Shown in pieces: positions 29,371 to 36,910 of a stretch of 64,000 bases of DNA. Both the position numbers and the translations under genes were made by a program. The stretch comes from Paenibacillus tundrae. GTDB lineage: Bacteria; Bacillota; Bacilli; Paenibacillales; Paenibacillaceae. The notes beneath the pieces are model-generated. The model searched no databases. It was given only the letters and a program-made list of their open reading frames with translations, and was not told the origin of the DNA. How positions within the stretch are numbered: the stretch's first letter is position 1; every line of letters begins with the position of its first letter. The DNA is taken from NCBI RefSeq assembly GCF_036884255.1, contig NZ_CP145605.1, positions 4,278,001-4,342,000 on the forward strand, given 5' to 3'.

Positions 29371-30174
29371 TCAATGTATTAAACCTACGATCCAGCCGAT
29401 CCAATAGGCAAAAGGAATCAACAGCAGCTGTGCAAGCAACGTACCGAACAAACGGGATACGAGCATACAGCCATAGATTTGGTTCATCCGATCAAGCCTG
29501 ATCTCGCCGCGTAATGATTTGTCACTAAGCAGAGAAATGCGTGGATCAATCAGGATGGTGAGCAAAATGGTTGCAATACCATTGATTAATCCTGTGGATT
29601 GAGAAGCAGCAATGGCCTGACTAGGATATAGATATGCCGCATACAAACTTGAAAGTACGCCCGTTGTATAGATTGCCGTCACGGCAATATTCAACATCAT
29701 CAGACGTCTAGGCATGCCATGTTGGACTAATCGCTTTGCCATCACCCAGGACGGTGGAGTAATATAATACATCGCATTCTTCATCTTACTACGTTTCAGC
29801 ATGCCACGAACCATCGTTGGAATGGAGCCCGCTGCTTCGAAATGTACGACCATTCGGGAAGACAGCTTGACCATCGTTGGAAAACAAAGAATAGCAAGTG
29901 CTGTTCCGATCGTTGCCGCTCCCATTAACCAATGAAGCTGTGTTGCAAAATTCGTTGTTCCCCCATTGGAAGCTGTATCTACCAAATTGCCGACCATCGG
30001 CCCTTGCGCCATATTGGACGTGCGTGATACTAACAATAAAATCCCAGATAACGATATCGCTAATGCAATTCTACGAGTACGAAGTCCACCAAGACGCAAA
30101 GCATAGGATAAACTATCCGCTGCATGAATTAACATGGTAAATACCATTGGAATAGCTAAACTTAGACTGAACAT
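29371..30174 (-). CDS. amj: Lipid II flippase Amj family protein
   Basis: The 267-residue protein has about six membrane segments and matches my recollection of the Amj (YdaH) family, including MFSLSLAIPMVFTMLIHAADSLSYALRLGGLRTRRIALA at the N-terminus, quoted here only in part: AADSLSYALRLGGLRT. In Bacillus subtilis Amj is an alternative to MurJ for moving lipid II across the membrane. The length is close to the Bacillus protein. AAGGAG precedes the ATG at 30174. It is a single-gene unit. The assignment is from resemblance alone. Confidence 0.85.
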   Translation of the reverse strand: MFSLSLAIPMVFTMLIHAADSLSYALRLGGLRTRRIALAISLSGILLLVSRTSNMAQGPMVGNLVDTASNGGTTNFATQLHWLMGAATIGTALAILCFPTMVKLSSRMVVHFEAAGSIPTMVRGMLKRSKMKNAMYYITPPSWVMAKRLVQHGMPRRLMMLNIAVTAIYTTGVLSSLYAAYLYPSQAIAASQSTGLINGIATILLTILIDPRISLLSDKSLRGEIRLDRMNQIYGCMLVSRLFGTLLAQLLLIPFAYWIGWIVGLIH

Positions 30175-30372
30175 ATGTAAATCTCCTTTATTCCCCTAAT
30201 TAGTTCATTAATACCTGAACAGCATTATACCCCTCGTTCCTTCAAAAGTATAGGAGCCTCACCTATATGCCAATCAGCATAGTCCCTTTTTCTCAAACAA
30301 AATCCATTCGTTTATCCCTTCCCGAAGAGGGTAATATACAACTAATCCAATATTGCACAGGAGGGAATTCAT

Positions 30373-30840
30373 ATGCCTTGGAACAAACATGATTACCCTG
30401 TCTCGATGAAAAATCTAAAGCCACGTATCCGCCATAAGGCGATTGAGATCGCTAATGCTCTACTGGAGGATGGTTATGAGGAAGGACGAGCTATTCCTAT
30501 CGCTACAGCTAAAGCTGAGGAATGGGGCGAGAATCATCCTGAATCCCCAAATTCTAACCTCGACTCCTCTTCCTCTAAAAAAACTGATAATCGCCATTCA
30601 TCCTCTACGGAGCGTCGTCATTCTGAACCTGTAGCCTCTTCGAAGAGTCATGATAACATTCATGTTGTGCCTACAGATTCTGGCTGGGCGATTAAGGAGG
30701 AAGGAAAGTCCTCCTATCAGTCCACATTTGATACAAAAGCAGAGGCCGTGGATGCAGCCAAAGCACTTAGTCATAAACAGAACATTCGAGCCATTATCCA
30801 TAACCAGGATGGACAGATCGCTTCATCGATTAAATCCTAA
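30373..30840 (+). CDS. DUF2188-domain protein
   Basis: The 155-residue protein has a basic, helical N-terminal part (about 1-60, RIRHKAIEIANALLEDGYEEGRAI), a Ser-rich linker (about 60-95) and a C-terminal DUF2188-like domain (HVVPTDSGWAIKEEG ... AIIHNQDGQI, about 97-150). Similar two-part proteins are common in Bacilli and of unknown role, some linked to stress or phage regions. The ribosome site GGAGGG is strong. It is a single gene ended by a good terminator. Confidence 0.85.
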   Translation: MPWNKHDYPVSMKNLKPRIRHKAIEIANALLEDGYEEGRAIPIATAKAEEWGENHPESPNSNLDSSSSKKTDNRHSSSTERRHSEPVASSKSHDNIHVVPTDSGWAIKEEGKSSYQSTFDTKAEAVDAAKALSHKQNIRAIIHNQDGQIASSIKS

Positions 30841-30850
30841 CATGTCCTGA

Positions 30851-30901
30851 AAAACAAAATCCCATCTGCCGCTGATATCGCAGGCAAATGGGATTTTGTT
30901 C
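30851..30901. terminator. Terminator between the DUF2188 gene and yitT-like gene
   Basis: Stem AACAAAATCCCAT/ATGGGATTTTGTT enclosing a second GCC..GGC hairpin. T runs on both strands, so it may serve both convergent genes. Confidence 0.75.
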
Positions 30902-30953
30902 ATTCAAATATCTTGTTGTACCGTTCATCCATCTATGGTTCTGAAACGTATGG

Positions 30954-31682
30954 TTAATGTGTTACCCCTCTTGCTACCGAAGTGCGCTGCGAAGCAACGT
31001 TCACAGCCTTAGTCGCTACCGATGGGATCGGCAGTTTAACAGCAGAAGTTGTAACAACCGTTCCGCGTGCCGGGATACTCACGACGTACGTAATGACTTT
31101 ACTCGCAATCCATACGGCCAGAATCGTATATAAAGTTTCTTTTACCGGAAGAAAGAAAAGCGACAATCCTAATACAAATGCATCACTGACGAAGAAAACT
31201 GTTCCCAGCTTCCATCCCTTCCAGCGGCTAACCAATACCGCCAGAATATCGTCTCCACCTGTCGCTCCGCCAAATCGAAGCACAATCCCTGCCCCTACCC
31301 CTGTCAACACACCGGATAGAACTGCAGGAATCCACAGGTTCCCATTAAACGACATCACTAGTGTAGAATATCGTTCAAAACCATCATAGAATAGGGAGAA
31401 TGCACCTACACCAAGTAGCGCCTGAATCATGAATCTCCAACCCTTAAGGTACCAGGCTAGAATCATGACAGGAATGTCCAGCAGCAGCATGCCAATTGCC
31501 GGAGATAAACCTGTTGCGTATTTCCCTAGCAGGGCCAGACCGACAAATCCGCCCTCCGATAAATGATTCTGAAAATTAATGTGATAGTAGGCAAACGCCA
31601 AAATAAATGTACCGAGCAGCATAATCGCAAGCTTGCCCGCTTCTGTCTTCACTTGTTGCATTGTTAACGATGTTCTCTTCAT
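30954..31682 (-). CDS. YitT-family membrane protein lacking the C-terminal DUF2179 domain
   Basis: The 242-residue protein has six hydrophobic segments, with the YitT signature GGFVGLALLGKYATG (about 43-57) and RFGGATGGDDILAVL (about 135-149). Most family members are about 280-290 residues and end in a DUF2179 cytoplasmic domain. Here that domain is missing and the chain ends in a short low-complexity tail (SIPARGTVVTTSAVKLP ...). I start at the ATG at 31682 with GAGGG 7 bases upstream; the frame is open to 31736. Function of the family is not known. Confidence 0.85.
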   Translation of the reverse strand: MKRTSLTMQQVKTEAGKLAIMLLGTFILAFAYYHINFQNHLSEGGFVGLALLGKYATGLSPAIGMLLLDIPVMILAWYLKGWRFMIQALLGVGAFSLFYDGFERYSTLVMSFNGNLWIPAVLSGVLTGVGAGIVLRFGGATGGDDILAVLVSRWKGWKLGTVFFVSDAFVLGLSLFFLPVKETLYTILAVWIASKVITYVVSIPARGTVVTTSAVKLPIPSVATKAVNVASQRTSVARGVTH

Positions 31683-32004
31683 ACAGGTTCCCTCGCAGTT
31701 TGTAGGTTGGTTTTTTAGACCGACCGTACCCTGCAAAAGGCAAGCCTGGAAGAAATCATCGTATATGTCCTTCGAATCTTCATTTCCAATCCCCTCTTTC
31801 GCAGAGTCAGCCGTTTTTTTCTACGGTTGGTTTACTCTACAAGGGGCGCTATGTGTATGAGAGATCGTAACGTTTCCAGATCGTCCTTGGGGAGATTGTC
31901 CTTCGGGAACTCATGGTATCCTGATCCTTTCTATCTTTTGTTGGTTAGCTGTGTCTGGTTAAACGAACTGAAACATTACAGAGGCACAACATTGAACACC
32001 TTGT

Positions 32005-32155
32005 TTCACACCTAACCACTCCGATTGCAGTCCCCTCTTTCGATCGCTGTTATCCCCGGATTTTTGTGATTCCTTTTTTAAAAGGAAAAATCCTGTGATA
32101 AACGCGAGCGCTTCGCTTCTACAGATGGGTTCTGCACTCTCCGTTCCTGTGTGAA
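32005..32155. repeat. Dyad repeat element, copy 2
   Basis: 151 bp, TTCACAC ... GTGTGAA at the ends. GATCGCTGTTATCCCCGGATTTTT pairs with AAAAATCCTGTGATAA further right, followed by CGCGAGCGCTTCGCTTC and CTCTCCGTT as in the other copies. Same orientation as copies 1, 3 and 4. Confidence 0.85.
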
Positions 32156-32399
32156 TATAAGTTCAAAAACGTGACTCCAAACCTGTAATCATTCAATTCT
32201 GCTTAAACACCAAAGCTAACTTGCTTGTTCTTTTATTATATAACACCGACGGGAGTGGGTCTAAACAACCGACCCAGCAAAAACGCGCATAAAGCAGGCT
32301 CTGTCCTTGATTAACCGTCAAACAGCCACACCAGTACTAGGTTCTCTTACTAATCGTGCAACCTGCTCCTTCATTCTATGACCGATGGCTTCAAATATA

Positions 32400-32450
32400 A
32401 CTGTCCAGTCACCCATCTGTGACAATTTGGGGCTTTTTTTTATTTTTTCG
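32400..32450 (+). terminator. Orphan terminator-like hairpin
   Basis: GTCAC-CCATCT-GTGAC followed by AATTTGGGGC and TTTTTTTT. No plus-strand gene lies upstream within 1.5 kb, so it may end a short non-coding transcript, or be chance. Confidence 0.4.
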
Positions 32451-32557
32451 AGAAAAGTAAAGCAATCATCTACCCGTCATACATACACTGTAGCAAATGT
32501 ATTTTTAAATATTTGGCAACAGGTGCAGACGTTTTCCAGACTTACTCTGCTTTTTAT

Positions 32558-32565
32558 GGTATAAT
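32558..32565 (+). promoter_or_regulatory. Extended -10 promoter of the TIR-like gene
   Basis: Perfect TATAAT (32560-32565) preceded by TG-N (extended -10), with no good -35. The leader is about 35 bases. Confidence 0.6.
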
Positions 32566-32606
32566 ATAACAATTGAATCCCACTACCGTTTAAGCGAGGC
32601 GGATTG

Positions 32607-33644
32607 ATGAAAACGTTAAAGCCAAGAGTGTTTATTGGCTGCTCGCTGGAAGCGAAGCCGATTGCAGCAGCAGTACACGAAAACTTGCGTTTCTCGGCCG
32701 AGGTTACCCCTTGGTACTCTGGGGTTTTTAATCCAAGCAGTTATACAATGGATGATTTGGAAGCAGAAGTACGTACAACCGACTTTGCCATTTTTATCTT
32801 CCATCCAGGTGATATATCCAAAATCCGTGGAAAGTACTACGCCTCGGTTCGTGATAATACAATGCTGGAAATGGGTTTGTTTATGGGACGTCTGGGACGA
32901 AAACGTATTTTTTTCATTCTTCCTGAGGATATTACAGATATCAAGGACGCTGCAAAAGTCGAAGGATTACGTATGCCTACAGATCTATTGGGGTTAAATC
33001 CATTGGTATATGAAATTCGATCAGATGGAAAATGGGCGCCCGCCGTCTCGGTAGCTTGTTCCAAAATTGCGGACAGCATTGAAGAACAGGGACGCTGGAG
33101 CGATCCTGAGATGGAGCGAATTATTGAGAAACACAAACTAACCGAAGGAGAGGCTCGGGTGCAGCTGCTCAAGCTGCTGCGATTCTTTAGGGAATTGCTG
33201 CGCACCCGCAGAGCAGATGACAAGATGCTGGAGCGAATGAGCGACGCACTGCGAACTGCCTTTGTATCTCAATCTCCATTCGCTGTTAGAGGTACAGCCA
33301 TCTACCGTACAGATGACCGTGGTTATATAGAGCAATTATGTGGTAATGTTGGGGAACCGGGAAGAAAATATGACTTATCTGCTAATGATGACAAACAACC
33401 TGATGATCCAAAACGAATACTAGTCATTGATTCTTACCGCGAAAATAAAATCAAAATCAATCTATACGACGATTACCTTGAGAAAGAATATCTGCTATGC
33501 TATCCTGTAGCCAAGAGGTATGTCATTACGGTGCATATCATTGGCCATATTGAAGCGGATGAGGCGGTATTCCAGCAGATTGACCTTCAGAACCGTCAAC
33601 TGTTCAACGCCATCAACGATTTGTTAGGAGGCGACCCGGAATGA
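32607..33644 (+). CDS. TIR-like (CBASS/Pycsar effector type) domain protein
   Basis: The 345-residue protein starts with a domain (about 5-135) that looks like the Cap12/Pycsar TIR family (PF10137 type). It has PRVFIGCSLEAKPIAAAV (first strand and helix), DFAIFIFHPGD (59-69), and RDNTMLEMGLFMGRLGRKRIFFIL (82-105; shown in parts), in which Glu88 sits where the NAD-cleaving glutamate is expected. Such domains act in phage defence by destroying NAD. Residues of about 160-225 are helical. Residues of about 230-345 form a second domain, possibly GAF-like, that I do not recognise and that could be the sensor. The start is ATG 32607 (a TTG precedes it). No CD-NTase or cyclase is nearby. The next gene overlaps by 4 bases. 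Confidence 0.75.
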   Translation: MKTLKPRVFIGCSLEAKPIAAAVHENLRFSAEVTPWYSGVFNPSSYTMDDLEAEVRTTDFAIFIFHPGDISKIRGKYYASVRDNTMLEMGLFMGRLGRKRIFFILPEDITDIKDAAKVEGLRMPTDLLGLNPLVYEIRSDGKWAPAVSVACSKIADSIEEQGRWSDPEMERIIEKHKLTEGEARVQLLKLLRFFRELLRTRRADDKMLERMSDALRTAFVSQSPFAVRGTAIYRTDDRGYIEQLCGNVGEPGRKYDLSANDDKQPDDPKRILVIDSYRENKIKINLYDDYLEKEYLLCYPVAKRYVITVHIIGHIEADEAVFQQIDLQNRQLFNAINDLLGGDPE

Positions 33645-33874
33645 GACCGGAAATGAAAAAAATAAGCAAGCGCTGGGGCAGCGAGAAAAAGGTACGCCTC
33701 AGTTCTGCGCCCGAATCATCACGACCGGTTCCGGAACCTAAGGAAGAGGAACGTTTCCACAAACCGGCCGTGCCACTCATTACAATTGGCCCTTCTCTGA
33801 AGGGTAAAGAACGACCTTATAAGGTCATTTTGGAAAAAGAGGCTCTTTACGAGAAACCACAATATCTTGCTTAA
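33641..33874 (+). CDS. Small basic, proline-rich partner of the TIR-like protein
   Basis: A 77-residue protein whose ATG overlaps the stop of the TIR-like gene (ATGA), with AGGAGG 9 bases upstream, so it is translationally coupled. It is highly charged, with many Lys, Glu and Pro, and looks disordered for the first 40 residues. No family recognised. The tight coupling suggests an inhibitor, cofactor or assembly partner of the TIR-like protein. A terminator follows. Confidence 0.7.
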   Translation: MRPEMKKISKRWGSEKKVRLSSAPESSRPVPEPKEEERFHKPAVPLITIGPSLKGKERPYKVILEKEALYEKPQYLA

Positions 33875-33947
33875 GCTTTCGCTTGTAGCATTGTATTCAA
33901 GTCCGAACATATCATCTGACTGCCGCTGAATCGGCAGTATTTCACAG

Positions 33948-33975
33948 GCTCTGCCGCCCAAGGCAGAGCTTTTTT
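33948..33975 (+). terminator. Terminator of the TIR-like operon
   Basis: Perfect 8-bp stem GCTCTGCC/GGCAGAGC with a 6-base loop, then TTTTTT. Confidence 0.88.
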
Positions 33976-34451
33976 ATTGCTTACTACCCACGACTTCAAG
34001 AGCTTAAAGAAATCTCACCATATCTGGGATTCCTCGTCGAATCATCCTTGTTTCATTTGGAAGTGTTCGTTTGTTTCTAATGTTCCTATGGTTATTTCTA
34101 TATCGCTATATCATTTTATATAGTACTGCTTTCACTGTGTAATCTACTCCATTAATTTAAAAGACCTCGTTAAACATCATCAGGCTCAAGTTGCTCATGC
34201 CCTTATGTTTCCTTCTGCACGCCAAAATTATACCTTATTTTGGAGTGAGCCTGTCCGTTTCTCTCATCTCCCAATTACCATCTAATGGACTCTTACACAT
34301 TCAGTCAGATCTCCACAGCTATCCATCGTGTCTGCCTGCTTCCAATAATTCTCTGTTGTAATACGTATCTATATTGCATATATTGATTATAATATAAGAA
34401 CATACGTTCTGTAAATAAAAAATCCCAATTATAGGATAAGGAAGTGAACTT
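33976..34451. other. Intergenic stretch without a recognised gene
   Basis: AT-rich, with several short A/T runs. Nothing coding or structured was identified. It should hold the promoter of the gene at 34452. Confidence 0.35.
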
Positions 34452-34835
34452 ATGTCATCCTCTCCTTCCGCCCCATCCCCTGCGGATGAGGATCACCGCC
34501 TAATTAAAGGTCTCGTTGTTCGCACACTACTTCTTGATGTACTTGAACGAGATATTCACACACTAGATACGTTACTGCTGAAGATGCCCGAGGTATACAT
34601 CCTCTCGTTAACGAACATTCAGAATAATGTACTTCAGGAGATGCTACAGCTTCGTCAACAGATGAGAACACGCGGAGTGAAAGTGCTGGAGGAAAAAAGG
34701 CAAGCTGAGGGGATCGAAACTGTGTATCTATGTAGAGGATATTGGCAACGGTTCTATATGTTATGGACATTTGCACGCAATGAAGTAAAAAAAGAGCTCA
34801 GCCGCCATCTGCAAACGGATCTAACACAATCTTGA
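34452..34835 (+). CDS. Small helical hypothetical protein
   Basis: A 127-residue soluble, mostly helical protein. ERDIHTLDTLLLKMPEVYILSL (quoted in part: ERDIHTLDTLLLK) and a C-terminal LCRGYWQRFYMLWTFARNEVKKEL region (in part: RGYWQRFYMLW) recall a family of small conserved Bacilli proteins, including YhjD of B. subtilis, but I am not certain. Ribosome site AAGGAAGTG. It is a single gene. Function unknown. Confidence 0.6.
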   Translation: MSSSPSAPSPADEDHRLIKGLVVRTLLLDVLERDIHTLDTLLLKMPEVYILSLTNIQNNVLQEMLQLRQQMRTRGVKVLEEKRQAEGIETVYLCRGYWQRFYMLWTFARNEVKKELSRHLQTDLTQS

Positions 34836-35168
34836 TGAATACATACAAGAGGGTAGATTCTCTGGACATTTTAATAAGGGAATCTGCCCACCTGTCCTTC
34901 TTTTCCGATTACACTTCTTGCTTATACGCTTCTCCCCCTCCTGAGGCTTCAGCTCGACTTAACTCGTTTAACCAAATAGGTTGACCTCTCAAGGTCGCTT
35001 TCATTAAGATGGAGATAGAACATATCCAACCATTCCAATAAGACATGAATTCAGATCGTTTGTGGACAAAACAACAAACCCAGCAACTTATTGGCGGACA
35101 GACTTAACTATTGGAATGACATTTATTTCTCAATATACTCTAACGTTATCAATCAAGGAGTTGTACTT
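34836..35168. other. Intergenic stretch upstream of cysK
   Basis: A hairpin GGGTAGATTC...GGAATCTGCCC (34851-34889) without a clear T run may end the previous gene. The rest should contain the cysK promoter and leader. No known riboswitch was recognised. Confidence 0.4.
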
Positions 35169-36119
35169 ATGGATTCAAATTCTATACAACCATCAAAAAA
35201 ATATACAGGCATTGCCGCCGATGTCACCGAACTCATCGGTAACACCCCTGCCGTCAAGCTAAACCGGCTCACAGGTAGTGATTCTGCCGAGGTGTACGTT
35301 AAACTAGAGTATTTCAACCCTAGTGGCAGTGTTAAGGATCGTGCGGCCTACAACCTGATTTACCAGGCTGAACAAGCTGGACTGCTGCTTCCTGGAGCCA
35401 CTATTATTGAGCCAACCAGCGGTAATACGGGGATTGGCCTGGCTATGAACGCGGCAGCGAAAGGCTACAAAGCCATTCTGGTCATGCCTGATAATATGTC
35501 GAAGGAACGGATTAACATCCTTAAGGCATATGGCGCAGAAGTCGTGCTTACTCCAGCAGCCGAGCGGATGCCTGGTGCTATTCGCAAAGCGAAAGAGATT
35601 CATGCCAGCTTGCCCGGAAGCTTCATTCCACAACAATTCGAGAATCAGGCCAACCCGGATATTCATCGCATCACCACCGCTCCTGAGATTATAGAGCAGA
35701 TGGACGGACAGTTGGATGCATTCATCGCGACTGCTGGAACCGGCGGTACAATTACAGGTACTGGAGAAGAATTACGCAAACAATTGCCTGGCATCCGCAT
35801 CTATGCAGTGGAGCCCAAAGGTTCACCAGTGCTGTCCGGCGGCGAGCCTGGACCGCACAAGCTTGTCGGTACAAGTCCGGGGTTCATTCCGGACATTCTC
35901 AATACCGACATATGGGATGCCATCATCCAAGTGTCCGATGAGGACGCACTGGATACGATGCGGCAGCTTGCTGCCCGGGAAGGGCTACTGCTTGGCCCTT
36001 CATCTGGCGCTTCGGTATGGGCTGCCCTTCGCATCGCGAAGGAATTGGGGCCAGGACACCGGGTGCTCTGTATTGCGCCGGATACCGGGGAACGGTATCT
36101 GAGCATGGGTATTTTTTAA
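35169..36119 (+). CDS. cysK: Cysteine synthase / O-acetylserine sulfhydrylase
   Basis: This 316-residue PLP enzyme makes cysteine from O-acetylserine and sulfide. The PLP-binding Lys56 is in NPSGSVKDRAA; TSGNTGIGLA (about 79-88) and GTGGTITGTG (about 185) bind the substrate and cofactor phosphate. I start at the ATG at 35169, 8 bases after AAGGAG; the frame is open to 35091. It is a single gene. Cystathionine beta-synthase-like members of the family are the main alternative; length and motifs favour CysK. Confidence 0.93.
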   Translation: MDSNSIQPSKKYTGIAADVTELIGNTPAVKLNRLTGSDSAEVYVKLEYFNPSGSVKDRAAYNLIYQAEQAGLLLPGATIIEPTSGNTGIGLAMNAAAKGYKAILVMPDNMSKERINILKAYGAEVVLTPAAERMPGAIRKAKEIHASLPGSFIPQQFENQANPDIHRITTAPEIIEQMDGQLDAFIATAGTGGTITGTGEELRKQLPGIRIYAVEPKGSPVLSGGEPGPHKLVGTSPGFIPDILNTDIWDAIIQVSDEDALDTMRQLAAREGLLLGPSSGASVWAALRIAKELGPGHRVLCIAPDTGERYLSMGIF

Positions 36120-36192
36120 CAAGCAATCATCTGTATAAAAACAAAAAAACGCCCATCAACGTACTTCCATAGAAGACGGCAGACGGCGTTGG

Positions 36193-36265
36193 AGTGCACT
36201 CTTTAGAATAGACATTGGAAAACCGTGTAGGTTAACGATGAACGTCTAGAGGGTGTACTTTTTTT
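36193..36265 (+). terminator. Terminator of cysK
   Basis: Stem AGTGCACTCTTTAGA/TCTAGAGGGTGTACT (15 bp with three G-U pairs) enclosing a 37-base loop, then a T run. Confidence 0.75.
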
Positions 36266-36784
36266 ATGGTGATAACTGAATTTTCAGGGCGAAGGCAGAT
36301 CGGTGGAAACATATCACTTCTTGAAGATTCTAAATTCTATCACCTTCAAAAAAGGCTAGTTCTACGTCATGTCATGGCAAAGAGCATGATACGCGTGGCC
36401 GAGAAGCCCCCTGTTGTTGGTTTGGTGCTTTCGCTACCCATTCTAGAGCTGATCCCCTAGTAATCTTGATCATGTTCGTTGGTTCTAATGAACCTGATAC
36501 ACGTTATTGGCTACAATTGGTGGAGGTTTGAATTGTAACGAATCACAGTGACGTTATTTATGAAATGCAGTCGATTTACAGGTTTTAAAGTTATTTTGCA
36601 GCGAGATAGCGTGAATTAGGTTCGTTAAATTTCATCTCTCTTCAATATGACCTCAATAAGGTGCGGTGGATTCGTTAGACTTGTAGCCAGAGTTGAAGGA
36701 ACGAGGGCGCTAAGCAAGGTACTTCTTTGTCTTATCCTGAAAGATTAGAAGAAACATTGGAGCTTCCAGAAACAAATAAAAAAA
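36266..36784. other. Intergenic stretch without a recognised gene
   Basis: Short open frames here have no ribosome sites and no family resemblance. I see no structured RNA. Confidence 0.4.
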
Positions 36785-36828
36785 GTCCTTGCTCTCACAC
36801 GGATCGCGAACCCGCAGAGAACAAGAAC
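36785..36828 (-). terminator. Terminator of the DinG-like helicase gene
   Basis: Stem of 12 bp (GTTCTTGTTCTC/GAGAGCAAGGAC, two G-U pairs) followed on the minus strand by TTTTTTT. Confidence 0.85.
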
Positions 36829-36910
36829 TGAAACTGCAAAGAAACTTATCTGTAATTGTAACAACCTAATCTCAATTACGTTTCACTCAATCACATTTAA
36901 CAGCCGTTGT

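Larger units (their letters stand above)
31683..32606. other. Long intergenic stretch with repeat, orphan terminator and promoter
   Basis: No credible gene. It holds the upstream region of the YitT gene, a dyad repeat copy (32005-32155), a small stem TGGGTC/GACCCA (32257-32278), a hairpin followed by a T run at 32400-32450 with no gene in front of it, and the promoter of the TIR-like gene. Confidence 0.6.

Noticed and set aside
36266..36460. Short plus-strand open frame after cysK
   Set aside because: It begins without a ribosome site right after the cysK terminator and has no recognisable protein features.
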